A DNA stretch of 64,000 nt from the NCBI GenBank assembly GCA_019188255.1, contig JAETXT010000015.1, forward strand, positions 1,054,001-1,118,000, read 5' to 3'. Both the position numbers and the translations under genes were made by a program. Positions within the stretch are counted from its first letter, which is position 1. Each line of letters begins with the position of its first letter. The notes below the pieces were generated by a model. It searched no databases. It saw nothing but the letters and a program-made list of their open reading frames with translations, and was not told the DNA's origin. Below are positions 1-13,700 of the stretch, in pieces. Source of the DNA: Verticillium longisporum. Lineage: Eukaryota; Ascomycota; Sordariomycetes; Glomerellales; Plectosphaerellaceae.

Positions 1-1175
1 CCCAGGCCGCCGACCTCATGGCCGGCGCCCTGAAGGCCCTGCTCGAGCGCTCCAAGATTGACCCCGCCCTCGTGGAGGACATTGCCGTCGGCACCGTCCT
101 CGCCCCCGGCGGTGGCGCCACCGAGATGCGTGCCGCCGCCCTCGTCGCCGGCTTCCCCACCACGACGGCCGTCCGCACCCTCAACCGCCAGTGCTCCTCG
201 GGTCTGCAGGCCTCCATCGACATTATCAACCAAATCAAGTCGGGCATGATCGAGATTGGCATCGGTGCCGGTGTCGAGAGCATGAGCACCCAGTACGGGT
301 ATGTCTGATTCTGAGATCTCTCTCTCTCTCCCTCCCTCCCTCTCTCTCTCGTCAGACCAGCTAACACGCCGTGACCAGCCCCAGCGCCGTGTCCGAGTTC
401 TCTGAGCTCCTCGAGAACAACAAGGAGGCCGCCAACTGCAAGGTCCCCATGGGCGTGCTGTCCGAAGACATGGCGCGCGACCTGCACGTGTCGCGCGCCG
501 CGCAGGACGCCTTCGCCGCCTCGTCCTACGCCAAGGCCGCCAAGGCCCAGGCCGAGGGCCTCTTCGACGCCGAGATTGCGCCCCTGACCGTGTCCTTTGA
601 GGACCCCAAGTCGGGCGAGACGCGCACCATCACGGTCGACAAGGACGACGGCATCCGCGCCGGCGTGACGGCCGAGTCGCTCGGCAAGATCCGCGCCGCC
701 TTTGCCAAGGACGGCAGCATCCACGCCGGCAACGCCTCGCAGGTCTCCGACGGCGCCGCCGCCGTGCTCTTCATGCGCCGCTCCACCGCCGAGCGCCTCG
801 GCCAGACCATCCTCGGCAAGTACGTCGCCGGCGCCATCGTCGGCGTGCCCCCGCTGCTCATGGGCCAGGGCCCCTACAAGGCCATCCCCGCGCCAACGAG
901 CTCGCCGGCATCGCGGCCGAGGACGTCGACATTTACGAGATCAACGAGGCCTTCGCCTCGCAGTGCCTCTGGTCCGCCGAGAAGCTCGGCATCCCCCTCG
1001 ACAAGGTCAACCCCAAGGGCGGCGCCATTGCCTTTGGCCACCCCTCGGCTGCACCGGCGCCAGGCAGATCTCCACCCTGCTGTACGAGCTCAAGAGGACC
1101 GGCAAGAAGATTGGCAACACGTCCATGTGCATCGGCACCGGTATGGGGATGAGCGCCGTCTGGGTCGCCGAGTAA
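1..1175 (+). CDS. POT1: Peroxisomal 3-ketoacyl-CoA thiolase, 5' end outside the window, two frameshifts
   Basis: Thiolase that cleaves 3-ketoacyl-CoA with CoA in the last step of peroxisomal beta-oxidation. The window opens inside the gene, reading in frame from base 3. Exon 1 ends at 298, the intron is 299-378 (GTATGT donor, CTAAC branch, CAG acceptor), and translation resumes and ends at the TAA at 1173-1175. Visible family signatures are the nucleophilic cysteine in NRQCSSG (near base 195), NEAFAS, the histidine of GGAIAFGHP and the second catalytic cysteine in CIGTGMGMS near the C-terminus. Two one-base losses break the frame: near 888-893 (a GCC repeat one base short) and in the C run at 1041-1044. 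Both flanks remain clearly thiolase, so I read these as probable sequencing errors. The N-terminus, where a PTS2 peroxisomal signal would lie, is not in the window. The gene converges with HUL5. Confidence 0.93.
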
Positions 1176-1535
1176 GCGGAACAACCAACTACATGAACAT
1201 GGAAAAGGGGAGCAGCAAGGCATGGAAGACGGGAAGGGTCTCAACCCCCAAATTGGAAGCCATTTGTACCATATCAGAACCATATCACGATCATAGAGAC
1301 AATAATCTCTGACATGTATGACCTTACACACTGCTGTTTATAAGTCCGTGACTTGAGTCGTTGGTCACCTCGTTCATTGCCGTACATGCCAGTGCGGGAA
1401 TCGCAGCTCAGAAAGCGTTGAGAGAGAAAAAAAACGTGCATTGATATATGCATCACGCTGCCAACGCTACCTGTTCTATACCTCATACAATCGTTACGCA
1501 CGCTCCTACTGTCCGTCTCTGACCGTCGTCACCCC
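1176..1535. other. Intergenic, convergent 3' ends
   Basis: This 360-base gap lies between the stop codons of two convergent genes (thiolase and HUL5). It is AT-richer than its flanks and presumably holds both 3' UTRs. No gene is seen. Confidence 0.6.
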
Positions 1536-4500
1536 TCAGCTCAGGTCGAAGCCAGCGCCCGAGGAAATCGCGAGGACCAACTTGCGCCGCAGCGTCTCCT
1601 CGTCAGTATACCGCGGCAGCTTGAGCAGGTTCACGCACGTGCTGGCGCTCGGCAGCCGGGCCTCGTCGGTGCCGCCGTCGCGAATGCTGAAAAGCGGGTT
1701 CAGCGACCCGAACCCCAGCAGCGGCGCGCGCGGCGTCGACGTGACGTACTTGAGCAGATCGCGTCGCTGGGCGTCCGTGAACCCACGCACGACCTTCCAG
1801 AAGAGCTGGATCGTCGGGTGCTCCTCGCCATCGTCGCCAATGACGTAGAGGCCCGAATAGTTGGTGTTGGCGCGCAGGTCATCAATGCTAATCTCGGACG
1901 AGTCGCCGCCGACGAGGCGCTGCAGCTCCGTCTGGTTAAACATGGAGAGCCAGGTCGGCGCGATGATGGCGCGCAGACCGCGCAGGAAAGCCATCGTTTG
2001 CTGGGCGGGCTGCACCACGAGTCGGTGACGCGCCATGTACGATATGTAGAGCAGTCTGTTGTCCTTGGTGACGGGCGTCGAGCCCCTGCCGGGAATGAGC
2101 TCTCTCGTCAGACTGCGGACCGTCTCGCCATCCGCCGAGATCTGATCATCGACTGTAAAGTCAAGGCTTAGGGACTCCACCTCGTCAGCGGGCAGATTCT
2201 TGAGATGCACCAAACCCTGATACAAGCCAGCATCGAGGTCACGCAAGTCGTTCACGTTGCCCCGGTAGCTCTCCTCGCCTGTCAGACCGGAAGCTGCCCA
2301 CTTGAGTAGGAAGAATCCGGCAAAGTTGACGTCGATGAGGATATCCTCATACATGCATTTACCGACGAGGCGTCCCAGAAACTCGTACCTCTGTGAGAGT
2401 CCGGTCAGGATATCCTTCTTCTCAGCTTCAGGGAGACCCATCTTCTCGGTCTCTTCTCTGAACTTGTCAAAGATGATCGGGTTCGGATACCACAACTTCT
2501 GGCTGTTTTCGACAAAATATCGGTCATCAGACTGATTCGTGAACACCTGATTAATGGCGCTGAGGAGAAATTCCTTAGCGACACCTCCTCCGTCGATGCC
2601 TGCCTCGACGTCGCCAAAGCTGTCGATGAACTGAATCTGGACTGGCTCCTTGAGGCTCTCGCCTAGTTCGTAGAACTGCTCAAACGCATCGTCGAATTCT
2701 TGTCCTCTCTTGATGCTTCCACGATGACGTCCGGTCAGACCTCTCTGGGGCAGGAGCGGATTGTTGATCATGGACATCCGCCACTGCTCGGCGTCCATTC
2801 CTTGTCTCCTCTTTTGCTGATCGAGGTAGATGAACTGTCGGAAGATGTGGACCCGCGCATCGAAAGGGATCACAAAAGGCATGTGTCGGAGGATCTCTAG
2901 TTTGGGTCCGATGACGGATAGCATGCGAGCTTTCTGGGCTCGTCTCTGACGAGCTCGAATGTTCTCTATTTGCGCGTGCTGCGACAAGCGCTGACCGGCG
3001 AACGTATGCACGCCATTTTCCATCTCCACGTCGTCATCCATGTCGTCTTCCTCGTCTTGATCCTCATCATCTGACAAGTTGGCCAGCTCTTCTTGTTGGC
3101 GGTCGTGTTCCCGCACGACGCTCGACGCAAACTTTTCCATGTCAAATTTGGAGGTCATGAGCCAGTGGTCCCGGGGTAAAAACGGACGTCGAGAGTCCCG
3201 TTCGTAGAGCATGCGCAACGTCGACGTCACGATAGCCCTCAACCCTGCTAGATCTGGCTTATCGAAGGATAGGCCCTTTGGGCCCAGGGATGTGCGTCTC
3301 CCCTTGTTGGAGGCTTTCTGACCTTCAGCGAGGCCAAGGAAGGAATCCAATCCGTTGGATGAGGCGAGGCTTGGAGCAAGATCCTGAAGGATCTCGTTGG
3401 TGTAATAATGCAGGGCAAAAGCCAAGTTCTTGAGGAACAATGTCAAGCTTTTGACGTCTTCGAGGGTAAGGCTGCATGCTCGGAGGCGAGTCTGCGGCTC
3501 GCCATTCTCAATGATCCTTGGCCAAATGCCGCTGAAGAAGTCGTCGTCGTCGCTGAGGCGTAATATGAAAGTATAGAGTTCAAGGAAAAGCAGAGTCAAT
3601 CTCCACTCTTGTTCCTCAAGGGCCGAGTATTCTTGAGTCCCCGACTTCGACAGGTATCTTTTAATCAAGGAAGGGATCGAGCCGACTGCGTGAGCGGATC
3701 CCTTATCATGGCAGATGCGCTCAAAAAGCGATGTCTGGCTCATTGTTTGCCAAAGGTACTTGATGACGGGGATATTTCCGCCTGTTGAGGGAATATCTCC
3801 CAAAAACAGGCGCATCCGAATGTCATCAGCGAATGTCGGAAAGCACCGCAGAAGCGTGACAATGTAGCCTGCCAAGAGGCTTGCGCCCTGGAAGCTTTTG
3901 TTATTAGGGGAAACAGAAGCTGCGTTTGAATCAGGGGCAAAAGTGCTGCTGCAGTTAGCCCTCTGTCGTTGTGTGAGCTCGACTAAAACTGACCTGGCCA
4001 GATCCGACAGGATATCAGTAATACCGGCTCGGTCCACGCAGGAGGTAAGCTTGGTCAAAACATAAGGCGGCAGTGGTCGGAGCATGGACACCGTGTCATC
4101 ATTTGCTTGCTCGGTGTTTTGTGACGCTCCGTTGCTTGTCAATGGTAATCGAAATCGAATCTGAGAAGCCAGACTTGACAGCTGAAGGTGCATGGCATGC
4201 AACGAGCCAAGGTGGTGAGATGTACTCTTTTGCGTCTGATGTATGTCTATAAAGTAGGCGAGCAGCCAAAGTAGACTATCTGGCGTTGCCGAGGCGGCCC
4301 GAGGCCCGGAGTATGCTTCAATTATGGCTCCTGAGAGTTTGTCGATGTCGATGCGTTGCGCAATGAGATTATTTTCCTGCTGTAGAGGAGCTATATCCCC
4401 TACTGCGAGGAAATCGAAAGCGAATGCATCATAGGCGCGGTTTGAATGTGGACGGGCGTCCTCGGCAGAAACTGGTCAGTGTGTAAACAGCCGAGCCACG

Positions 4501-5315
4501 TGGAGATGGAGGATTATGGTGAAGAAACATACCATACTGGGGGGGCTCGTTCAAAGGAGCCAACACAAGTGCCAGGACCTTCTCGAGCTGCTGCTCATCT
4601 GAGGCAGAAGCACGCACCAGTCTTGCTAGGAGTCGGAAGTACTGGGAGAGAACCCGCACGACAGACTTAGGTTGCCCAGTGACCAGGTAGTCTAGGAGAT
4701 CGACAAGGAGTTTCGTTTCTGGTTGAAGGTGTCTGAAAGAATCACAGTCAGTCTCTCTTCAGAAAATATGTCAAGGCCATTGAGCGTCCCAACCCACGTT
4801 TCCAAGATTGTTGCCCCAAGGGCCTCGACAGTTATCTCAGACAATCGTCTCAGACGATGGTCTTCTTGCTCTCGACTTGATTGATTTTCCGATGATGGGA
4901 CTAAAGAGCGTACGTGCTGGGACATGACATCTCGTGCTATGTAAGCTAGCCGATGCACATCGTCGGGTCGGTTCCTCTGAAAGGCAGCAAGCAGCAGCGG
5001 TAGAGCTGTATGCACTCTCTGGACTGCAGTGTTCGGGGTGTCAACACGGTAAATGTCATCGAAGGCTTGGCGCCAGACATCCCGACATTGTCTTCTGACG
5101 TGGTGGCTCCTCCATGTTCGTTGGATGTTCCTCGCAGCCTTCAGGCGGTCTCGTTCTAACTGTCTCTGTTGACGCTCAGCTTGGGCGTTTGACACTGTCT
5201 TGGAAGCCCCAGAACTGGCTGACGGCGACCACACGTTGGCAAAGGGGTTCTGATTTTGGCCGCTTAGGTTGACATTTCGGGTTCGGCGGGAGTTGCCCGT
5301 GAAGGTCGAGTGCAT
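1536..5315 (-). CDS. HUL5: HECT-type E3 ubiquitin ligase with IQ motif (Hul5/UBE3C family)
   Basis: Ubiquitin-protein ligase; family members associate with the proteasome and extend ubiquitin chains on stalled or misfolded substrates. The model is complement(1536..4471, 4533..4732, 4798..5315), 1217 residues with no frameshift. Introns are 4472-4532 (GTATGT donor, CTGAC branch) and 4733-4797 (GTGGGT donor, CTGAC branch), with phases that match. An IQ-like helix (AARNIQRTWRSHHVRRQ, about residues 60-76) lies near the N-terminus, followed by a long helical middle with an acidic Asp/Glu tract, and a C-terminal HECT domain of about 350 residues. The catalytic cysteine is in STCVNLLKLP, 33 residues from the end (about C1185). 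The start ATG at 5313-5315 opens a basic N-terminus typical of the family. It is transcribed divergently from PAB1. Confidence 0.95.
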
Positions 5316-6022
5316 GATGACCCGGCGTTGTCGGTAGGTAGGTGGGGGTTAAGGTTGGTAGTAGGACTATGACTGGTGACCAAGCTTCAAAGACGGATAC
5401 TGCAACATGTCCAAGAGAGGGTGTGAATCAAGGAGATTGACTTGGACAGACATGCCAACTTCAGCGAGTCTCGGGCAACCAAAGGATAGCTATTCGAAAG
5501 TCTGGGGTCGTGGCGGGGCACTCTCCAAATGGGAGCTCCTCTGGTGCGAGGTAAAAGGATAGCGGCCGTGATCTGGCGGGGCGATGACGGTGAGTCCCTT
5601 GTGGTTAGTAAGACAGAGGTGGAAGCTTCGCGCGCACCGCGCACGGAAAAACCGCTAACGCTAACGGTGCACGAGGCCTTGGCCGTCCCAATTCCGATAA
5701 GGCGATAAGAAAAGAAAATGTGGCCAGGCTTGTCAGGTACCTTGCCAGGCTTGCCAGCGTGGCACAGGCACACAGGTACCCATCCCCACCTGTGCCTTCC
5801 TCTTTGAACGGCAACGGTCACTGGCTGAAAGGACTGCAAGACCAACCGAGACGACGCTTGCCTGCCAGGCGAGTCTAAAATTTAATCCTCAACCATCTTG
5901 GGGCATGACCGAAATCTCTTCTCCTCCATCCACAAACCCTTCATCATCTCGATCCTCACACACACGAGCAATAGACAAGAAGTGCGTTTCTCGTGCTTGT
6001 TCTCTTTCGCTCATCACACACG

Positions 6023-6057
6023 GAAAACCAAAAAAACTTTAAAATCCACTCAAAAAA
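6023..6057 (+). promoter_or_regulatory. A-rich tract in the PAB1 leader
   Basis: Runs of 4, 6, 4 and 6 A residues are packed into about 35 bases upstream of the probable leader intron. Poly(A)-binding protein mRNAs in animals are known to repress themselves through an A-rich leader element. A similar role here is inference and depends on the tract being transcribed. Confidence 0.4.
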
Positions 6058-6269
6058 CCCCACGACACATCTTTTTGTGTCCTCATACCCTTACTCTTAC
6101 CTCCTGCACTCTTGCCCAGCCAATCTCCCACCCCAAGAGCGCCTTGTGTCTCGGTCAAACTTGACGCACCACATCCATTCTCCTCTACATCACCACGCAA
6201 AAAGACTTGGACGCCCGTTCTTGTCTTTGCATCCCTCCGAATAACAACTCGTTAGCTTTCATTCTCCCG

Positions 6270-6449
6270 GTAAGTCGAGCCTGCCTTTCCCCTCCCCTGC
6301 CCCCGCCTCCCAACAATGAGCGAACCATAATACCCAATCCACTGCACACCGCCCGCGCGCACACCGTCTCCTCGTCCGTCGACTTTTACCCTCCGGCCAC
6401 CACTCCCACTGTGTCTAACGCAGCCACAGCTAACACAGTTGCCTGCCAG
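6270..6449 (+). other. Probable 5' UTR intron of PAB1
   Basis: A GTAAGT donor at 6270 pairs with a GCTAACAC branch at about 6430 and a CCAG acceptor at 6448-6449, 25 bases before the ATG. The segment contains a short upstream ATG reading frame (near 6316) that splicing would remove. Confidence 0.6.
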
Positions 6450-6474
6450 AACGAAACTACCCTACGTCGTCGCC

Positions 6475-8827
6475 ATGTCTGCCTCCGCGAACACCGGTGC
6501 TGTTGATCAGCTCACCAACGACCTCGCCTCGACCTCGCTGAACGGCGAGGAGAAGAACACCCCTGCCATCAACACCAATGTTGAGGGCGCTCAGGGCGAT
6601 GCTGACACCGCTGGTCCTACTCCCAACTCGGCCGTTCCCCAGCCCCAGGCCTCTGCTTCTCTCTACGTCGGTGAGCTTGAGCCCCAGGTCACTGAGGCCA
6701 TGCTCTTCGAGCTCTTCTCCCACATCGGTCCCGTCGCGTCTATCCGTGTCTGCCGTGATGCCGTCACTCGCCGCTCGCTCGGCTACGCCTACGTCAACTA
6801 CAACACCACCTCGGATGGCGAGAAGGCCCTTGAGGAGCTCAACTACACCGTGATCAACGGCCGCCCCTGCCGCATCATGTGGTCGCAGCGTGACCCTGCC
6901 CTCCGCAAGAACGGCCAGGGCAACGTCTTCATCAAGAACCTCGATGTCGCCATTGACAACAAGGCCCTTCACGACACCTTTGCTGCTTTCGGTAACATCC
7001 TCAGCTGCAAGGTCGCCCAGGATGAGCACGGCAACTCCAAGGGATACGGTTTCGTTCACTACGAGACCGATGAGGCTGCCGCCCAGGCCATCAAGCATGT
7101 CAACGGCATGCTTCTCAACGAGAAGAAGGTCTACGTCGGCCACCACATCCCCAAGAAGGATCGCCAGAGCAAGTTCGAGGAGATGAAGGCCAACTTCACC
7201 AACGTCTACGTCAAGAACATCAACAGCGAGGCCTCTGATGACGAGTTCCGTGACCTCTTCACCAAGTACGGCGAGGTCACTTCCTCGTCGCTCGCTCGCG
7301 ACCAGGAGGGTAAGAGCCGCGGCTTCGGCTTCGTGAACTTCACCACCCACGAGGCTGCCTCCCAAGCCGTCGAGGAGCTCAACGGCAAGGACTTCCGCGG
7401 CCAAGACCTGTACGTTGGCCGTGCCCAGAAGAAGCACGAGCGCGAGGAGGAGCTGCGCAAGTCCTACGAGGCTGCTCGCCAGGAGAAGGCCAACAAGTAC
7501 CAGGGTGTCAACCTCTACATCAAGAACCTCAGCGATGATGTCGACGACGAGAAGTTGAGGGCCATGTTCTCCGAGTTTGGCCCCATCCCCCCCGCTAAGG
7601 TCATGCGTGATAGCATTTCTGAGGGCGAGGATGAGGAGAAGGCCAAGGAGGAGCCCAAGGAGGGTGCCGAGGAGGAGACTCCTGCCCCCGAGGCTGAGGT
7701 CAAGAAGGAGGACAGCGAGGCTGACGCCGACAGCCAGGAGGCTGCCGACAAGAAGGACGCCAAGAAGGGCGACAAGAAGCTCGGCAAGAGCAAGGGCTTT
7801 GGCTTTGTTTGCTTCAGCAACCCCGAGGATGCCACCAAGGCCGTCGCCGACATGAACCAGCGCATGATCGACAACAAGCCTCTCTACGTCGCCCTTGCTC
7901 AGCGCAAGGACGTTCGCAAGAACCAGCTTGAGCAGAGCATCCAGGCCCGCAACCAGATGCGCATGCAGTCCGCTGCCGCTCAGGCCGGCATGCCCAACCA
8001 GTTCATGCAGCAGCCTGTCTACTTCCCTGGCCAGCAGCCCGGCTTCCTGCCCCAGGGTGGCCGTGGCATGCCCTTCCCCCAACATGGGCATGCCCAACAT
8101 CCAGGGTGGTCGCCCCGGACAGTACCCTGCCGGTTTCCCCAGCAGGGCGGCCGCGGCATCCCCCAGCAGCTGCCCCCAACATGTACGGCGTCCCTGGCCA
8201 GTTCCCTCCCGGCGGCTTCCCCGCCCAGGCCAACAACCCCCAGTTCATGGCTGCCATGCAGCAGGTCCAGCAGGCCTCCATGGGTGGCGGCCGTGGCCAG
8301 GGTGGCCGCGGTCCCATGCAGGGCATGCCCGCTGGCCCCATGGGCCCCGGTGCCCCCGGCTACCCTCCCAACCGCCAGCAGCCCGGCCAGGCCGGCGGAC
8401 GCGGCGGCCGCAACGGCCAGCAGGGCAACTTCCCTCCCCAGGGCGGTCGCGGTGCCCCCGGCGCCGGCGAGAACACCCCTCCCCAGGGTCTCAGCGCTAT
8501 TCAGCTGCAGCTGAACAACGCCACCGATGCCCGCCAGCAGAAACAGATCATTGGCGAGCTTATCTTCCCCAAGATTGCCGCTCAGCAGCCTGAGCTTGCT
8601 GGCAAGATCACGGGCATGCTCCTCGAGATGGAGAACTCTGAGCTCATTACCCTGTGAGTTGCCTCGTCATTTAATTTCTTGTGCGCACACACTAATACCA
8701 TCGCAGCATTGAGGATGACAACGCCATGAAGCTCAAGGTTGACGAGGCCCTCGGTGTGTACGAGGAGTACGTCAAGAACCAGGGCACCGAGGAGGACGAT
8801 TCGAAGAAGGAAGAGACCAAGGCTTAG
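6475..8827 (+). CDS. PAB1: Polyadenylate-binding protein, four RRMs plus MLLE domain; three indels in the linker
   Basis: Cytoplasmic and nuclear poly(A)-binding protein controlling mRNA stability and translation. The start is the ATG at 6475. RRM1 is at about residues 61-138 (LYVGEL ... GYAYVNY), RRM2 147-225 (VFIKNL ... GYGFVHY), RRM3 240-318 (VYVKNI ... GFGFVNF), and RRM4 from 343 (LYIKNL ... GFGFVCF). RRM4 is split by an acidic Lys/Glu-rich insertion of about 60 residues, as in other Pezizomycotina. A Gly/Met/Pro/Gln linker follows, then an MLLE domain. The intron at 8654-8706 leaves a 121-nt last exon ending at the TAG at 8825-8827. In the linker the frame changes three times: one extra base (or two missing) in the C run 8076-8080, one missing at 8137-8140 and one missing at 8173-8177. 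Corrected length is about 766 residues. Three frame breaks in 100 bases of an essential gene argue for sequencing error. Confidence 0.95.
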
Positions 8828-9571
8828 GCGTCGCGTTCAGCTTCCTCATCGGTCGCCAACGCGCCTGGTCTTTTTCCTATGTCTTCATACCCGGGGCTGC
8901 GTAGATCGCAGCACCCTCTGGCGGCAACGACCTCGATATTTTGAGTGAAACGGGAGCCGGAAAAAGTTTTATGGTTTTACGTGAAAGGGTTGGCCATCGT
9001 CGATGCCCCCTCGCCCCCCGGTATTCCAGGGCATGGTGTGGCTTCTTTTTTTTTTTTTTTTTGCAGCTGGGTTCAGATCTGCCGGTCAACCATCAGACCC
9101 CCTCTGCCTTCATGTCACGATGTGCCTTGTGCAGCATCTTGTGAAAAGGACAGGGTAGGAGGCCGGCAGCGGTCCTCGCGGACGATTGTCATGTTCGGCC
9201 TGAGGACAATTCTTCTCTCGGTGGTTGCTTTCTTCCTCCTCGGTCTGGTTTACGGACGGCGTTTTACGGTATGCTTTGAGAACAGTCGTCTGCCTCGTAC
9301 GAGGAATGACATCAATACCCCAGAACGGTTCTCGGTTAGTCGGGTGGATGAGGGAGGCTCACCTCAACGGATGGTGAATCGTCCCGAATAGATTTATGTT
9401 TATGATGACACCATGGCATGTATGAGATTATTGAGAAGGACTCGTGCACAATTGTATGTGTGACTGAAAGCCGGCGTGCTTGGGAGGACCTTGACAAGGA
9501 ACATGTTCATCAAGGTTTGCTTTCATACGTTGATCAATAATGGTCTATCTTGGATTCATACATTGTCTCTA
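8828..9571. other. Intergenic, convergent 3' ends of PAB1 and the nitronate monooxygenase
   Basis: Probable 3' UTRs. It contains a 17-base poly(T) run near 9046-9062. A short frame at 9191-9391 begins with a hydrophobic stretch, but nothing else supports a gene. Confidence 0.5.
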
Positions 9572-10743
<1,172 letters not shown>

Positions 10744-13700
10744 GGCGGACAGCGACTCGGTGTGCAAATCGTTTGGTAGCAAGAGGGACGCGCGCGCTGT
10801 TGGTGACGAGAATTCTGGTCGTGATGAAGGGCGGCCAAGCAGACATAATGCCTTATCGCGGCTACCTCTCGTGGAGTTGAAGCTCGGCTTGGCAGACGTG
10901 ACGAGACATGCCGAGGTCCTCGGGTCTATGCCCCACTGCGGGCGCCTTCCCCCGTCCGGGGTACCGACTCACATGTTCGGGGAAGGAACATAATTACTGC
11001 ATACTAGTAGGAGGCTGTGCTGATGGTGAAAGCCACAATCCATCCATCCACCTTCCAAGGTCACGAGACCTGGAACGCCTCTTCACCTTGCTGCCATGAG
11101 CTCGTGACCATCCAAGCTCCAAATCGACGACGAACATACATGTACATCCATCCAGGTCGAGTCAGACATCAACTTCTCAGACATGAGGAGGTTGGCGCCA
11201 CGACATGCTCCCACACGGAAGGTCGACGGCGGACAAGTGTACATGCACACGCTGGCTCGACCCTTCGCCCTTGACATCGGATGCACGACAGCTGGCACAC
11301 AACAGGACGGCGAATAACTGACAGGTTGTGCCTTGCCTCACCATGTTTCGCGCTGACCTGCCTTCCTACCCTTTGGCATGCAATCAGGCAGGCAGGCAGA
11401 CAGGCAGGCCGGCAGGCCGACATGCCGACAGGCCGACAGGCCGACAGGCCAGCGGGCAGACAAGCATGCTGCGCGTCCACCTGCATCCTCCTGCATCGCC
11501 CATCATTGTGAGGCGGCCATCAGGCCACTCCCGATCTGTGCGACCCTGTGTTGCGTGACTGGCATCCTGCGTCTCGGACGGCTTTTTTATTCTCTACTTC
11601 GCGACTGCAGGGCTTCTGCGTCGAGCCGCATCACCTCCCAATGCACACCTCACACGATTCGGTCGGCTCAAGCAAGGCATCCAAACCATGCGACGTGTGT
11701 GCGCTTGCAAACTGACGCGACAGCGCATCCGGCCATGTCCATGACATGGCAGGACCCTTGAGTCCTTTGGGCCCCAATGCACTTTTGTTTCAGTGCAATC
11801 CAGAGGACGAAACGAAACTCCGCGGGGTGTGTGCTGCCTACTCAGGAGCCGGCTGCCCCCAATTGGCCCCTCCCGGCACTCGCGCGCTCTGACAGGCCTT
11901 TTCCTCCCTCTCGTCACACGCGGGAGGATTTCCGCAGCCGTAGCTTTCGATTCTGCATGGGAGTCTGCAGATCAGTTCGAATCTGATGAGCTGCCCTGCC
12001 AACCCCTAGCCGTCACGTCAATGACACTCTGGGTGGACGAAGGCGGGGCGGGGAGGAGCCAAGCAGCGGCGCTGCATAAGGGCCCATTGGCACGTCGGAC
12101 GGGGATGCGGGCGCCCAACCTCGTGATCATGAGAGGTCCAGACGCTGGTCCGCAGGCCGGCTTATTCTTGTCGCAGAAGGTCTGGCGGGCGGCGGACCAG
12201 CTAGCTATAGCCTTGTGAAGATCCGTGAGACCGGGCTAGGAAAGGGAAAAAATAGATGGCCGCAAAGCCTAAGACGGGTTTCGAGGCAATAGTCCCAAAT
12301 TGCCGTGTCATCGGCGTTCCTCCGCCTGCGTATTGGCCCGGCACCTTCGGCGAAGGACCATCTGAGACGCAAGGGTCCGCGTGACTTTCACGGCCGTGAA
12401 CAGTGCCATCGAGCACAGGGCGAATCGTCCCCCCCCCCCTCGGACGATGAGACGACGGCTGGCGTCTCGCTCAGATACCTACGGTCGAAAGTCAGGAGAT
12501 GCCAACATCTGGCCCTCGCCAAAAGACGCGGGGGGTATGCTGTCAAGATTCATGCTGTGACAAAGCCTCCCTCGCTCCCGTCTGGAAGTAGGTGTGTAAG
12601 TAGGTAGGCATCGACTGCGTGTCTCGGCTCCCAAGAAACTTTATGACCATCGACAGTGATTCTTCTTCAAGTTGTGGGTCAGTATCCAAGAACGTCGTCC
12701 ATATCGAGATTCAGGTACATAGTAATGCCATATGTGAAGCGAGAGCGAGTGCGGCAAGCGGCCACAAGGCGATATCACTCGACGGTAGGAGCCAGATAAC
12801 CTGACACAGATGCCCTGGTCCTTCCGTCGCCTGACAGATTTCACATTTGACAAGTACATCTCGTCAATCGCGCATCGTGGAGCCCCCAAGGGAGGGCACA
12901 CGAACGGGTACGAACATTTTGACAGCTGGGTGCCAACATGCCGACGAACATCCACTCGCCATGTTGCAGTGTTGCATCAGAACATGCATGGACACCATTG
13001 CACAAAGGCATCGGCGATTCCGAGCCTTTTTCTCTCGTTTTACTTTTTTCTTGATGATTCTTTTGCGTACTCTCGTGTTCCTTGCCATAGCGTCTGGCCT
13101 CTCAACACTGCTGCGGTGGTATGTGTATGTACGACACGGCTCATGGCTCATGAAGCCCGTATCATGTTGCACGCCACGTCCAGGTCAGACGTTCTATCCT
13201 GCTACCTTTTCCCGCGCGCTTACTCACAACGACCGCACCAAAAGCAGCTGCGTCTCGTGGGGGAGTGGGCATATGGACTTATGGCCTCACCCGCCAATTG
13301 ACTACCCACCACCGAAGGCTGTCAACGGCAAGACGCCGGTCATGGTGAGCAGCCCATATGTGCCTTGATGTCAGTTGCATGCCCATTCATGCCAGGCATC
13401 ACAGGAGCTTGCTTGACCGCGCTGCCCTCACCATTACGTATAGCGACTATTATTAGCCACTGCCGATAGTAGGGATTCAGTTCATCAGCTTTGCTTCGCC
13501 CGGAAAACACCACCAAGAAAGAGAATGTGGGAATGAAGGGGGGTCGCTCGACAAGGGTGAGCAGGGGGTGCGAGAGGCCCGCGGGTTGTATTTCGACAAG
13601 CTGTTGACCGCTTCTTGATGCCGGGAGAATGCCTAAGAGAACGGTACGTAGTGTTAGTTCAACGACAGCGTGGCTTGGCCATGATCTGCCTGGGCCGTGG

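Larger units (their letters stand above)
5316..6474. promoter_or_regulatory. Divergent promoter and leader region between HUL5 and PAB1
   Basis: A 1.16 kb gap separates two divergent ATGs. The right half should be the PAB1 leader: CT/CA-rich, with an A-rich tract at 6023-6057 and a probable leader intron at 6270-6449. No coding region is supported. Confidence 0.6.

Noticed and set aside
6457..8100. 547-codon open frame on the minus strand
   Set aside because: It is the antisense shadow of PAB1: Leu/Val/Gly-rich, with no domain, and created by the gene's G/C-ending codons.
9191..9391. Short frame starting with a hydrophobic, signal-like stretch downstream of PAB1
   Set aside because: It lies in the probable PAB1 3' UTR, codons show no bias and nothing follows the hydrophobic part that looks like a mature protein.
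11934..12004. T-arm-like hairpin ATCAG-TTCGAAT-CTGAT resembling a tRNA
   Set aside because: The T-stem and loop are perfect and the B box fits, but no D-arm, anticodon arm or pairing acceptor stem can be built around it.
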